DNA of 64,000 nucleotides from RAM1 sp041905405 (GCA_041905405.1 JAYRLC010000015.1:1-64000); one strand, 5' to 3'; counted from the stretch's first letter, positions 40,628 through 49,406 are shown. Made by a program: numbers and translations. Notes: a model not told the origin generated them from the letters alone.

Positions 40628-40813
40628 TCAATCAATGGCTTTCTTGACCGCGCCCACGCCCAGCGCCGCCAGCACGACGAACACCACGGCGATGATCAGG
40701 AACAGGCCGAACAGGATCTTGGCGATACCCGCCGCGCCGGCGGCCACGCCGCCGAAGCCCAGGGCCCCGGCGATCAGCGAAATGATGGCAAAGATGAGTG
40801 CGTACTTCAGCAT
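40628..40813 (-). CDS. DUF1328 small membrane protein (YtjA family)
   Basis: This 61-residue protein starts MLKYALIFAIISLIAGALGF and continues with GVAAGAAGIAKILFG and FLIIAVVFVVLAALGVG. That gives two transmembrane helices and the DUF1328/UPF0391 pattern. The function is unknown; members respond to envelope stress in some bacteria. An RBS (AAGGAGACTG) precedes the ATG. It lies directly upstream of the transglutaminase gene and overlaps it if that gene starts at the TTG. Confidence 0.9.
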   Translation of the reverse strand: MLKYALIFAIISLIAGALGFGGVAAGAAGIAKILFGLFLIIAVVFVVLAALGVGAVKKAID

Positions 40814-41033
40814 GGCAGTCTCCTTGTGACAGGACGCCTCCATGCTAGGCAGGCAGGCCGCCCGGCCCGATCAGCCGCGGGCGCGCGGCGCTGTAGGACG
40901 GCAGCGCCGTTCAGCGCCCGAACAGGCCCTTGATGCCCTCGCCCAAGCGGCCCATGCACCACGGCCTGCAAAAAGTCCGGCTTGAGGCTAGCATGACGCC
41001 CGCAATATCAACATCCACCAAAGGACCCTGGCC

Positions 41034-41639
41034 ATGAAGCTCTACTATTCCCCCGGCGCCTGCTCGCTGTCGCCCCACATTGCCCTGCGCGAGGCCGGCA
41101 TCGCCTTCGAGCCCGTCAAGGCCCCCACCAAAACCCACAAGCTGGACGACGGCACCGACTACTACACGATCAACCCGCTGGGCTACGTGCCCATGCTGGA
41201 GCTGGACGACGGCACGCGCCTGCGCGAAGGCCCGGCCATCGTGCAATACATCGCCGACCTGGCCCCCACCAAAAACCTGGCGCCGGCCAACGGCACGCTG
41301 GCGCGCTACCGCCTGCAGGAATGGCTGACCTTCATCGGCATGGAAATCCACCGCAGCTTCGGCCCGCTGTTCAACCCCGCGTCGACCGACGAGGTCAAGG
41401 CCGCCGCCCGCGAAAGACTCGCGGGCCGCCTGAAGTGGGTGGACGGCGAACTGGCCGGCAAGCAGTACCTGATGGGCGACCAGTTCAGCGTGGCCGACGG
41501 CTACCTGTTCACCACGACCAACTGGGCCAAGCCCACGGGCGTGGACCTGTCGGGCTTTGCCAACCTGCTGGCGTACCGCGCGCGCGTGGCCGCCCGCCCC
41601 GCCGTGCAGGAAGCCATGAAGGCCGAAGGCCTGGCCTGA
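41034..41639 (+). CDS. Glutathione S-transferase (beta class)
   Basis: This 201-residue GST has YYSPGACSLSPHIALREAG in the thioredoxin domain, with the beta-class Cys10 and the PHI segment. LGYVPMLELDDG gives the cis-Pro and REGPAIVQYIAD the glutathione gamma-Glu contact. The helical C-terminal domain includes YLMGDQFSVADGYLF. It conjugates or reduces electrophiles in the cytoplasm. Its stop at 41639 abuts the stop of the convergent MFS gene at 41640 without a gap. Confidence 0.93.
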   Translation: MKLYYSPGACSLSPHIALREAGIAFEPVKAPTKTHKLDDGTDYYTINPLGYVPMLELDDGTRLREGPAIVQYIADLAPTKNLAPANGTLARYRLQEWLTFIGMEIHRSFGPLFNPASTDEVKAAARERLAGRLKWVDGELAGKQYLMGDQFSVADGYLFTTTNWAKPTGVDLSGFANLLAYRARVAARPAVQEAMKAEGLA

Positions 41640-42836
41640 TCAGCCCACGGGCCGCTGCCGCCACGCGAGCAGCGCGCCCGTCCACAGGGCCAGGGCCGAA
41701 TACACCAGGCCACGCGCCAGACCGCCCGGCCCGTCGGCCACCCAGCCCACCACCGTGGGCCCCACGATCTGCCCTGCCGCGAACACGATGGTGAACGCGC
41801 TGATGCCCGTCGCCCACTGCGCGGGCGGCAGGTTGTGGCGCACCAGCGCCGTGGTGGACGCCACCACCGACAAAAACACAGCGCCAAACACCACGCCCGA
41901 CAGCAGCACCAGCGGCCAGGCGGCCGTCAGCGCCGGCAGCACGGTGGCGCAGCCCAGCAGCGCGTTCAGCGTGGCCAGCGCCCCGCCCCCCCTGGCGCGG
42001 TCCAGCAGCCCCGCCCAGATGCGCGACGACGCCATCACCGCAACGCCCAGCAGCCCATAGAACAGTGTGACGGCGCCCGGCGCCACGCCCTGCTCGCGCA
42101 GCAGCGCGATCACAAAGGTCATGTAGCCGATGTAGCCCACGCCGAACATCGTGTAGCCGGCCAGGCCCGGCGCGAACGCGCGCCAGGTAAAGCGCACCGA
42201 CGCCGAGGCGCCGCTCGCCGCGGCCGGCGGCGCCGGCATGGCCTGCAACACGCGCGCGGGCCACACCAACACCGCCGTCGCCACAAAGCACGCTACGGCC
42301 AGCGCCCACCAGGCCCAGGCCCAGCCGTGCTGCACCTGCGAGGCGGCCTGCAGCAATGCCGGCACCAGCAGCGCCGACAGCACGATGCCCAGCCCCGTGC
42401 CGCCGTAGTACAGCCCCAGCAACAGGCCCATGCGCTGTGGCTGCAGCGCGCCCAGCCGCGCCGCCAGCAAACCGCCCGCGATGAACACAAACGCACTGGC
42501 CACCCCGGCCAGCAGCCGCTGCAGCAGCAGCGGCGCGGGATCGGTGAAGAACCCGCTCAGGCCCATGAACACACTGGCCAGCACCGCGCCACCCAGCAGC
42601 AAGTGCGACGGCCCCAGCCGCGCCATGAGACGCGGCGTCAGCAGCGCGCCCAGCAGGTAGCCCAGCGCGTTGGCCGTGTTCATGGCACCGGCCAGCGTGT
42701 AGCTCCAGCCCAGGTCGGCGCGCATGGGCGGCAGCAGCAGCCCGTAGGCAAAGCGGGTGACGCCCAGCGACACGGCCGCCCCCAGCGACAGGGCGACGGC
42801 CAGACCCAGGAGCGACGAAGGCAAGGGGCGCGACAT
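41640..42836 (-). CDS. YbfB/YjiJ family MFS transporter
   Basis: This 398-residue inner-membrane protein of 12 helices starts with the family pattern SLGAAVSLGVTRFAYGLLLP and LGWSYTLAGAMNTANALGYL, typical of YbfB/YjiJ carriers. Their substrates are unknown. The loop 2-3 motif LTPRLMARLG and the second-half RDRARGGGALATL-like loop are present. It is convergent with the GST gene and stands alone. Confidence 0.9.
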   Translation of the reverse strand: MSRPLPSSLLGLAVALSLGAAVSLGVTRFAYGLLLPPMRADLGWSYTLAGAMNTANALGYLLGALLTPRLMARLGPSHLLLGGAVLASVFMGLSGFFTDPAPLLLQRLLAGVASAFVFIAGGLLAARLGALQPQRMGLLLGLYYGGTGLGIVLSALLVPALLQAASQVQHGWAWAWWALAVACFVATAVLVWPARVLQAMPAPPAAASGASASVRFTWRAFAPGLAGYTMFGVGYIGYMTFVIALLREQGVAPGAVTLFYGLLGVAVMASSRIWAGLLDRARGGGALATLNALLGCATVLPALTAAWPLVLLSGVVFGAVFLSVVASTTALVRHNLPPAQWATGISAFTIVFAAGQIVGPTVVGWVADGPGGLARGLVYSALALWTGALLAWRQRPVG

Positions 42837-42930
42837 TGACCTACCTTAAAAAGCGTGAACGTGCAGGCCACGGGGCCTTTGAAACGGGGCTAACCTGCGG
42901 GCCAGTATCCACACCACGGAGTATCCCCGG

Positions 42931-44034
42931 ATGGCCACCCTCTTCGACCCCCTGCAAATGGGCGCGCTGCGCCTGCCCAACCGCATCGTCATGGCGCCGC
43001 TCACGCGCAACCGTTCCCCCAACGCCGTGCCGCGCCCGATCACGGCCGAGTACTACCGCCAGCGCGCCAGCGCCGGCCTGCTCATCACCGAAGCCACCGC
43101 CATCAGCCACCAGGGCCAGGGTTACGCCGACGTGCCGGGCCTGTACGGCGCCGACCAGCTCGCGGGGTGGAAGCAGGTGACCGACGCCGTGCACGCGGCT
43201 GGCGGGCGCATCGTGACGCAGCTGTGGCACGTGGGCCGCGTGTCACACGTGGACCTGCAGCCGGGCGGACAAAAGCCCGTGGCGCCCTCGGCCATTGCCG
43301 CAAAGACCAAGACCTATCTCATCAAGGACGGCGTGGGCAGCTTCGCCGAAACCTCCGAGCCCCGTGCGCTCGATGCCACCGAACTGCCCGGCATCGTGCA
43401 GGACTACCGCCGCGCTGCGCGCCAGGCCGTGGACACAGCGGGTTTTGACGGTGTGGAAGTGCACGGCGCCAACGGTTACCTGCTGGACCAGTTCCTGAAG
43501 ACCGGCAGCAACAAGCGCACCGACGACTACGGCGGGAGCATCGAAAATCGCGCCCGCCTGCTGCTGGAGGTCATGCGCGCCGTCGTTGACGAAATCGGCG
43601 GCGACCGCACGGGCCTGCGCCTGTCGCCCGTGACGCCGGCCAACGACGTGGTGACCGACGACGCGCAGGCGCTGTTCGAGTACGTGGTGAAACAGCTCGC
43701 GCCGCTGAACCTGGCGTACATCCACATCATCGAAGGAGCCACCGGCGGCCCGCGCGACATTCCCGACCGCCCGTTTGACTACGCCGCGCTCAAATCCGCA
43801 TACCGCCATGCGGGCGGCAAGGCGGCCTGGATGGTCAACAACGGCTACGACAAGGCACTGGCCGAAAAGGCCGTGGCAGATGGGGCCGATCTGGTCGCAT
43901 TCGGCAAGGCCTACATCGCCAACCCGGACCTGGTGCGGCGCCTGCGCGAGGACGCGCCGCTCAACACACCCGACAAGGCCACGTTCTACGGCGGCGGCGA
44001 AAAGGGCTACACCGACTACCCGGCGCTCGCCTGA
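42931..44034 (+). CDS. Old yellow enzyme family ene-reductase (NemA-like)
   Basis: The 367-residue FMN TIM barrel has NRIVMAPLTRNRSPNAVP at the N-terminus and GVEVHGANGYLLDQFLK with the His/Asn substrate pair. RTDDYGGSIENRARLLLEV and the FMN phosphate site GADLVAFGKAYIANPDL are present. It reduces activated C=C bonds, N-ethylmaleimide, or nitro compounds with NAD(P)H. The start at 42931 follows a weak RBS (ACGGAG). Confidence 0.93.
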   Translation: MATLFDPLQMGALRLPNRIVMAPLTRNRSPNAVPRPITAEYYRQRASAGLLITEATAISHQGQGYADVPGLYGADQLAGWKQVTDAVHAAGGRIVTQLWHVGRVSHVDLQPGGQKPVAPSAIAAKTKTYLIKDGVGSFAETSEPRALDATELPGIVQDYRRAARQAVDTAGFDGVEVHGANGYLLDQFLKTGSNKRTDDYGGSIENRARLLLEVMRAVVDEIGGDRTGLRLSPVTPANDVVTDDAQALFEYVVKQLAPLNLAYIHIIEGATGGPRDIPDRPFDYAALKSAYRHAGGKAAWMVNNGYDKALAEKAVADGADLVAFGKAYIANPDLVRRLREDAPLNTPDKATFYGGGEKGYTDYPALA

Positions 44035-44038
44035 ACCC

Positions 44039-44057
44039 GGGCTGCGGCGTTCAGCCC
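44039..44057. terminator. Hairpin between nemA-like and hemerythrin genes
   Basis: GGGCTG-N7-CAGCCC lies in the 16-bp convergent gap and runs into the hemerythrin stop codon. There is no T tract, so it is a weak terminator candidate. Confidence 0.4.
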
Positions 44058-44629
44058 ACGCCGATCGGCGCGGGCGCCTTCAGCACGATGCGCGTGAACA
44101 GCCGGTCCCAGGCGGGATCGCGCGGCCCGGCGCTGTTGAGCGGGTCCTGATGGGTCAGGAACGCGGTGTTCAGCTCCACCCAGTCCTGCGGTTGCAACAG
44201 CCGCTCGGCAGCGGGCAGGATCTGCTCTTCTTCCAGCCGCATATGTTCCAGGTAAAACTGGACATAGCGCCGCGCCGCCTCGGCAAACGGCTCACGGCGC
44301 GTCTCGCCCAGCAGCTCCCAGGCCAGCAACAGGTGCTGCAGTTCGCGCACCGCGCGCTCCCCGCCCATGTGCTCGCGCTCCAGGCGCTCGATCATCGGCA
44401 TGAGCTGCGGCGCCAGGCGCGCCACCTTGGGAAACAGCAGGTCCGACTCCTTGGGGTGGTGCAGCCGCTCGGGGTATTCGTCGATGTAGAACAGCATGGC
44501 GCGCAGCACATCGAAAAACCGTTCGGGTGCGTCACCAGGTCCGCGGTCGACCATGGCCAGCAGCGACCGCAGCACGGCGGAAACCGTGCGGTGCTCGTCC
44601 AGGATGATGCGGATGCTCTCTTGCGCCAT
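44051..44629 (-). CDS. Hemerythrin HHE-domain protein
   Basis: This 192-residue four-helix protein has the metal-ligand pattern LDEHRTVSAVLRSL, ERLHHPKESDLLFP, LEREHMGGERAVRELQ and YLEHMRLEEEQILPAAE. It should bind a di-iron site for O2, NO or iron handling. The ATG at 44629 begins the family N-terminus. An FNR-like box at 44664-44677 lies 35 bp upstream, so expression probably rises when oxygen is low. Confidence 0.9.
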   Translation of the reverse strand: MAQESIRIILDEHRTVSAVLRSLLAMVDRGPGDAPERFFDVLRAMLFYIDEYPERLHHPKESDLLFPKVARLAPQLMPMIERLEREHMGGERAVRELQHLLLAWELLGETRREPFAEAARRYVQFYLEHMRLEEEQILPAAERLLQPQDWVELNTAFLTHQDPLNSAGPRDPAWDRLFTRIVLKAPAPIGVG

Positions 44630-44663
44630 GTGGCAAGATTCCCACAACAGAGGCTGGACCGTG

Positions 44664-44677
44664 TTGATATACGTCAA
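44664..44677. promoter_or_regulatory. FNR/ANR-like box 1
   Basis: TTGAT-ATAC-GTCAA matches the FNR consensus TTGAT-N4-ATCAA at nine of ten positions. It lies between hemerythrin (minus) and an outer-membrane protein gene (plus, start 44719). Spacing suits a class II site for either gene. Confidence 0.65.
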
Positions 44678-44718
44678 TCGCTTAAGGCCCTGCGCGGCGA
44701 CGGACCTACACTCGCGCC

Positions 44719-45381
44719 ATGTCACGCCGCCACTGCCTCCCCCGGACGCTGCCTGCCGCACTTTGCACGCTGATCTTCCTGGCCGCCGCGCCATCGCAGG
44801 CGGGTCGTCCCCTGACCGTGGACGACGCCAACGTCAACGACACGGGCCACGGCCATGTGGAGACCTGGTACGCGCGCCAGCCGGGGCGCGTGAACACCTG
44901 GACCGTCGCGCCCGCCTATGCGCCGGTGGATGGCCTGGAACTGGGCGCGTCCTTCTCGCGCGACCGCAGCACGCCCCAAACCAGCGAAGCCGTGCAGCTC
45001 AAATGGCGCATCACGCCGACGCGGCAATCCGGCTGCAACGCCGGCGCTGTACTCGGCGTGGCCCACACCCGCGGTGCCAGCGGCCACACACCGTATGTCA
45101 ACGGCCTGTTCAGCTGCAACAGCCCGTGGGGCGCGTCACACTTCAACCTCGGCGCCAACCGCGGCACGGGCGGTCCCACGCTGGGCACCTGGGGCATTGC
45201 GCATGAACGTGAATTCGGCGCCATCACCGCCCACGCCGAACTGTTCGGCCAGCGGCTGGCCAAACCCACCTTCCAGCTCGGCGCGCGCACCGACATCGGC
45301 CGCGGCATCCAGCTGGACGGCACGGTGGGCCGCAGCAGCCGCGATACGCTTGTCAGCGTGGGACTGAAAGTGTCGTTCTAG
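44719..45381 (+). CDS. Putative outer-membrane beta-barrel protein
   Basis: The 220-residue protein has a signal peptide ending APSQA. The mature part is made of alternating strands (VETWYARQPGRVNTWTVAPAY type), two cysteines that could pair, and a last strand LVSVGLKVSF ending in Phe, the usual outer-membrane assembly signal. It has no named family that I recognise. Its final 29 bp overlap the 3' end of convergent copA, so both C-termini are encoded by the same DNA. An FNR-like box lies 42 bp upstream. Confidence 0.75.
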   Translation: MSRRHCLPRTLPAALCTLIFLAAAPSQAGRPLTVDDANVNDTGHGHVETWYARQPGRVNTWTVAPAYAPVDGLELGASFSRDRSTPQTSEAVQLKWRITPTRQSGCNAGAVLGVAHTRGASGHTPYVNGLFSCNSPWGASHFNLGANRGTGGPTLGTWGIAHEREFGAITAHAELFGQRLAKPTFQLGARTDIGRGIQLDGTVGRSSRDTLVSVGLKVSF

Positions 45382-47602
45382 GACGCTGCGCCCGCCAGCG
45401 CCGCAGCAGCAGCGCATTGGCCATCACGCTCACGCTGGACAAGGCCATCGCACCGCCTGCCACCACGGGGCTCAAGTAGCCCAGCGCCGCCAGCGGGATG
45501 CCGGCCACGTTATAGGCAAAGGCCCAGAACAGGTTCTGACGGATCTTGGCCACCGTGCGGTCTGACACGTCCAGCGCCGCCGCCACCAGCGCAACGTCGC
45601 CGCGCATCAGCGTCACGCCGGCCGCGTGCATGGCCACGTCGGTGCCGGTGCCCATGGCCATGCCCACGTCAGCTGCCGCGAGTGCGGGGGCGTCGTTCAC
45701 GCCGTCGCCCACCATGGCAACAACGTGCTGGCCACCGCCCTTCAGCGCGGCCACGCGCGCGGCCTTGTCGCCGGGCAGCACGTCGGCCATGACCTCGTCG
45801 TCGGCCAGGCCCAGACGGCGGCCCATGGCCAGCGCCGCGCCGCGGTTGTCGCCCGAGATCATCACCACGCGGATGCCCCGCGCGCGCAGCGCGGCCAGAG
45901 CCGCGCGCGCGCCGGGCTTGGGCTCGTCGGCAAAGGCCATCAGCGCGCGCAGCGCCAGGCCCTGCGTGGTGCGCTCCACCAGCGCCGACAGCGTGGCGCC
46001 TTCGGCGAGCAGGCGGTCGGCCTCGCTGCGCAGCGCCGCCAGGTCCACGCCCAGCTCGTCCATCCAGCGCAGGCTGCCGATCAGCCAGCTCACAGCGCCC
46101 ACTTCGCCTTCGCTGCCGCGCCCGGCCACCGCGCGCACGCTGTCCGGCGCGGCCAGCACCAGCCCGCGTTCCTGCGCCGCGGCCACCACGGCGCGCGCAA
46201 GCGGATGTTCACTGCCGGTTTGCAGGCTGGCCGCCGCAGAAAGCGCCGCCGCCTCGTCCACCCCGGGCGCCACCGCGAACGCGGTCAGCCGGGGCTGGCC
46301 CACGGTCAGCGTGCCAGTCTTGTCGAAAGCAACCGTGTCCACGCGGTGCGCCAGCTCCAGCGCCTGCGCATCCTTGATCAGGATGCCATGACGGGCCGCC
46401 ACACCCGTGCCGGCCATGATGGCCGCGGGCGTGGCCAGCCCCAGTGCGCAGGGACAGGCAATCACCAGCACGGCCACGGCGTGGATCAGCGCCGCCTCGA
46501 TCCCCGCACCGGTCCACAGCCAGCCGCCCAGCGTGAGCAACGCCACGCCGAACACCACCGGCACGAACACGGCCGATACGCGGTCCACCAGCCGCTGGAT
46601 CGGCGCCTTGGCGGCCTGCGCGTCCTCGACCAGCCGGATGATCTGCGACAGCACGCTTTCGCTGCCCGTGGCCGTCACGCGCAGCACGATGCGGCCTTCG
46701 CCGTTGATGCTGCCGCCGGTCACGCGCGCGCCCACGGCCTTGGCCACGGGCAGGGGCTCGCCCGTCAGCATGGACTCGTCCACCTGGGTTTCGCCCTGCT
46801 CGATCTCGCCGTCGGCCGGGATGCGCTCGCCGGGCCGCACGGCTACCCGGTCGCCGGCCAGCACCTCGTCCATCGGCAGATCGATCTCGCCACCCGAGCG
46901 CTGCACCACGTGGGCCAGTTCAGGCCGCAGCGCGTGCAGCGCGCGGATGGCGGCGGTGGTCTGCTGCTTGGCGCGGGCCTCCAGCCACTTGCCCAGCAGC
47001 ACCAGCGTCACCACGACGGCCGACGCCTCGAAATACAGGTGCGGCGCCATGCCGTGCGCCGCGTGCGCGCGCCCGTCGGGGCCCAGCCACAGCCACATCG
47101 ACAGGCCCCAGCCCGCGCTCGTGCCCACGGCCACCAGCAGGTCCATGTTGCCGCTGCCCGCGCGCAGCGCATGCCAGCCCGCGCGGTAAAAGCGCGCGCC
47201 CAGGATGAACTGCACCGGCGTGGCCAGCGCGAACTGCACCCAGGGCGGCGGCATCCAGTGCCAGCCCAGCAGGCCGCCCAGCATGGGCAGCACCAGCGGC
47301 GCGGACAGCAGCAGGCCGATCGCCACGGGCGCAAAGCCCGCCCAGGGCGACAGGTCCCCGGTCACGGCGGCTTCGGCGGCGCGCGGCTCGTAGCCCGCGT
47401 TACGCACGGCGCGGCGGATCAGCGCGTCCATGTCCGCGCCGGGCGTGAAGCTCACACGGGCGGATTCGGTGGCCAGGTTGACGGCGGCGTCCTGCACGCC
47501 GGGCACCTTCTTCAGGGCGCGCTCCACGCGCCCCACGCACGAGGCGCAGGTCATGCCGCCAATGCCCAGGTCCAGGGAAGAAGTGGTGGTGGGAGCGTTC
47601 AT
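45353..47602 (-). CDS. copA: Copper-exporting P1B-type ATPase CopA
   Basis: The 749-residue heavy-metal ATPase has one N-terminal HMA domain (GGMTCASCVGRVERAL). The CPC metal channel is ACPCALGLATPAAIMAGTG and the phosphorylation site DKTGTLT. SEHPLARA (nucleotide-binding HP motif) and VGDGVNDAPAL complete it. It pumps Cu(I) out of the cytoplasm. I set the start at the ATG at 47602; nine codons further upstream in frame would run into the CueR box. The predicted promoter leaves almost no leader. It is divergent from copZ-cueR. Confidence 0.93.
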   Translation of the reverse strand: MNAPTTTSSLDLGIGGMTCASCVGRVERALKKVPGVQDAAVNLATESARVSFTPGADMDALIRRAVRNAGYEPRAAEAAVTGDLSPWAGFAPVAIGLLLSAPLVLPMLGGLLGWHWMPPPWVQFALATPVQFILGARFYRAGWHALRAGSGNMDLLVAVGTSAGWGLSMWLWLGPDGRAHAAHGMAPHLYFEASAVVVTLVLLGKWLEARAKQQTTAAIRALHALRPELAHVVQRSGGEIDLPMDEVLAGDRVAVRPGERIPADGEIEQGETQVDESMLTGEPLPVAKAVGARVTGGSINGEGRIVLRVTATGSESVLSQIIRLVEDAQAAKAPIQRLVDRVSAVFVPVVFGVALLTLGGWLWTGAGIEAALIHAVAVLVIACPCALGLATPAAIMAGTGVAARHGILIKDAQALELAHRVDTVAFDKTGTLTVGQPRLTAFAVAPGVDEAAALSAAASLQTGSEHPLARAVVAAAQERGLVLAAPDSVRAVAGRGSEGEVGAVSWLIGSLRWMDELGVDLAALRSEADRLLAEGATLSALVERTTQGLALRALMAFADEPKPGARAALAALRARGIRVVMISGDNRGAALAMGRRLGLADDEVMADVLPGDKAARVAALKGGGQHVVAMVGDGVNDAPALAAADVGMAMGTGTDVAMHAAGVTLMRGDVALVAAALDVSDRTVAKIRQNLFWAFAYNVAGIPLAALGYLSPVVAGGAMALSSVSVMANALLLRRWRAQRPRTTLSVPR

Positions 47603-47616
47603 CTTGCGTACTGTGA

Positions 47617-47637
47617 ACCTTGCCATCATGGCAAGGT
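47617..47637 (-). promoter_or_regulatory. CueR box of copA
   Basis: ACCTTGCC-ATCAT-GGCAAGGT is a perfect 8+5+8 palindrome. On the minus strand it lies in a 19-bp spacer between TTGACC (47640-47635) and a -10-like CACAGT, the layout of MerR-type promoters. Confidence 0.85.
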
Positions 47638-47643
47638 CAAGCC

Positions 47644-47657
47644 TTGATCCAGGTCAA
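47644..47657. promoter_or_regulatory. FNR/ANR-like box 2
   Basis: TTGAT-CCAG-GTCAA, the same pattern as at 44664 and 58046, lies between the two CueR boxes. It may link copper export to oxygen level through the Crp/Fnr protein, but that is inference. Confidence 0.5.
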
Positions 47658-47692
47658 CCGCGTCGCGATCAGGGTCTTGGCCCGCGCGCTTG

Positions 47693-47713
47693 ACCTTGCC
47701 ATGATGGCAAGGT
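47693..47713 (+). promoter_or_regulatory. CueR box of copZ-cueR
   Basis: ACCTTGCC-ATGAT-GGCAAGGT is a perfect palindrome within a 19-bp spacer between TTGACC (47690-47695) and a weak -10 (GAGCAT, 47715-47720). It faces copZ. Confidence 0.85.
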
Positions 47714-47750
47714 TGAGCATGATGTCCTTCAACCACGAAAGGAAGCTTCC

Positions 47751-47948
47751 ATGAACCAGACCTTCAACGTACAGGGCATGACCTGCGGCCACTGCGAACG
47801 CGCCGTGACGCAGGCGGTGCAATCGGTGGACCCGCAGGCCCGCATCACCATCGACCGCGCGTCCGGCCGCGTGGACGTGCAAAGCGACCAGCCGCACGAA
47901 GCCATCGCCCGCGCCATCGCCGAAGAGGGCTACGCCGTCGCATCATGA
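47751..47948 (+). CDS. copZ: Copper chaperone CopZ (HMA protein)
   Basis: This 65-residue single HMA domain has MTCGHCERAVTQAVQS with the CxxC metal site. It delivers Cu(I) to CopA or CueR. A good RBS (AAAGGAAG) precedes the ATG. The stop overlaps the cueR ATG as ATGA. Confidence 0.93.
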   Translation: MNQTFNVQGMTCGHCERAVTQAVQSVDPQARITIDRASGRVDVQSDQPHEAIARAIAEEGYAVAS

Positions 47949-48367
47949 GCGGCCCGGTCAACATCGGCGAGGCCGCGCGCCTGTCGGGCGTGTCGGCCAA
48001 GATGGTGCGGCACTACGAGTCGCTGGGCCTGCTGCCGCGCGTGGGCCGCACCGACAGCGGCTACCGCCAGTACTCGCCGGCCGACGTGCACACGCTGCGC
48101 TTCATCAAGCGCGCCCGCGACCTGGGCTTTTCCATGGCGCAGATCACCGAGCTGGCGAGCCTGTGGCAGAACCGGCGCCGCACGAGCGCCAGCGTCAAGC
48201 GCATCGCGCAGAAACACGCCACCGACCTGGCCACGCGCATCGAGGCCATGCAGGCCATGCAGCGCACGCTGGGCCACCTGATCCACTGCTGCCACGGCGA
48301 CGAGCGGCCCGACTGCCCCATCCTGGACGACCTGGCGGGTGATGCCGCCCCGGCGGACCGGCCATGA
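47945..48367 (+). CDS. cueR: Cu(I)-responsive MerR-type regulator CueR
   Basis: This 140-residue regulator has an N-terminal MerR winged helix (NIGEAARLSGVSAKMVRHYE), a long dimer helix, and a C-terminal metal loop with Cys116 and Cys124 (CHGDERPDC). That is the C-x7-C spacing of CueR; an extra Cys115 precedes it. It should activate copA and copZ through the two palindromes between them. Overlaps of 4 bp at both ends couple it to copZ and to the Crp/Fnr gene. Confidence 0.93.
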   Translation: MSGPVNIGEAARLSGVSAKMVRHYESLGLLPRVGRTDSGYRQYSPADVHTLRFIKRARDLGFSMAQITELASLWQNRRRTSASVKRIAQKHATDLATRIEAMQAMQRTLGHLIHCCHGDERPDCPILDDLAGDAAPADRP

Positions 48368-49002
48368 ACGAGACTCTCGCCCACAACTACCCCGTCATCG
48401 CGGGCCTGCTGCAGCGCAAGGGCTGGGACGTGCCTGCCACGCTGGACGTTCCGGCCGGCGCCGTGCTGTTTGACGAACACCAGCCCTGCCAGGGTTTCCC
48501 GCTGGTGCTGCAGGGCGAAGTGCGGGTCATGCGCGCATCCGCCGACGGCCGCAGCCTGGAGCTGTACCGCGTCACGCCGGGCGAGCTGTGCCTGGTGTCC
48601 AGCGCGTGCCTGTTCAGCGCCACGCCACTGACCGCGCGCGGCACGGCTACGCGGCCCACGACACTGATGCTCCTGACGCCGCAGATGTTCCGCGCGGGAC
48701 TGGACGACGCGCCGTTCCGCGACGACGTGCTGGCCCTGTTCGCGCAGCGCATGGCCGACCTGACGGCGCTGGTGGATGCCGTGGCCTTCCACCGGCTGGA
48801 TGCCCGGCTGGCCGCGGCCCTGCTGGGCCACGGGAACGAGCTGGCCGTGACCCACCAGGCCCTGGCCGACGAGCTGGGCACGGTGCGCGAAATGGTCACG
48901 CGGCTGCTGCACCGCTTCGAGCGTGAGGGCTGGGTTGCGCTGTCGCGCGAACACATCCGCGTCCTGGACGGCGCCGCGCTGCGCCGCTGCGCGGGCGGCT
49001 GA
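48364..49002 (+). CDS. Crp/Fnr family transcriptional regulator
   Basis: This 212-residue protein has an N-terminal cyclic-nucleotide-binding-like beta-roll (FDEHQPCQGFPLVLQGEVRV) and a C-terminal winged helix with LAVTHQALADELGTVREMVTRL. The N-terminal Fe-S cysteines of Fnr are missing; Cys42, Cys77 and Cys83 are in the roll. Its start overlaps the cueR stop (ATGA), so it is expressed with copper resistance. Members linked to DUF2892 genes occur in many betaproteobacteria; the signal is not settled. Confidence 0.88.
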   Translation: MNETLAHNYPVIAGLLQRKGWDVPATLDVPAGAVLFDEHQPCQGFPLVLQGEVRVMRASADGRSLELYRVTPGELCLVSSACLFSATPLTARGTATRPTTLMLLTPQMFRAGLDDAPFRDDVLALFAQRMADLTALVDAVAFHRLDARLAAALLGHGNELAVTHQALADELGTVREMVTRLLHRFEREGWVALSREHIRVLDGAALRRCAGG

Positions 49003-49089
49003 CCCGGCCGCCCGGCCTGTGTAACCAAAGTCACCGACATGCCGGGCGTCGCGCGGTGCAATACAGGCATCACTCACAAGGAGCATTCC

Positions 49090-49284
49090 ATGAAAGCAAA
49101 CGTCGGCGGCATCGACCGCATCCTGCGCATCGTCATCGGCCTGGTTCTGGTCGGGCTGGCCGCTACCGGCACTGTCGGCTGGTGGGGCTGGCTGGGCCTG
49201 GTGCCGCTGGCCACAGGCCTGGTCGGCTGGTGCCCGCCCTATGCGCTGCTGGGCTTCAACACCTGCAAGGCGCCTGCCCGCTGA
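49090..49284 (+). CDS. DUF2892 (YgaP-like) inner-membrane protein
   Basis: This 64-residue protein starts MKANVGGIDRILRIVIGL, with two transmembrane helices and a C-terminal WCPPYALLGFNTCK that carries two cysteines, the DUF2892 pattern. It is often found fused to or beside rhodanese domains. An RBS (AAGGAG) precedes the ATG, 87 bp after the Crp/Fnr gene, which probably controls it. Confidence 0.9.
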   Translation: MKANVGGIDRILRIVIGLVLVGLAATGTVGWWGWLGLVPLATGLVGWCPPYALLGFNTCKAPAR

Positions 49285-49342
49285 TACACATGCACCACGG
49301 CCGCGCCGGTGCGATGCGGCGCGCGCCCCAGCGCGGTGCATT

Positions 49343-49375
49343 TTGTACACAATCACGCTGAAAGATTGCGTACAA
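49343..49375. promoter_or_regulatory. Candidate GntR operator of the ABC importer operon
   Basis: TTGTACACAATC-N9-GATTGCGTACAA, an inverted repeat with 11 of 12 matching pairs, lies 31 bp upstream of the first importer gene. The operon itself encodes a GntR/FCD regulator, the most likely binder. Confidence 0.6.
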
Positions 49376-49406
49376 AGCTGGCACGGTTGATGCAACCGGC
49401 GCCGGC

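Noticed and set aside
49003..49089. Possible Crp-type box before the DUF2892 gene
   Set aside because: The sequence around GTGTAACCAAAGTCACC is only partly symmetrical, and I could not separate it from chance.
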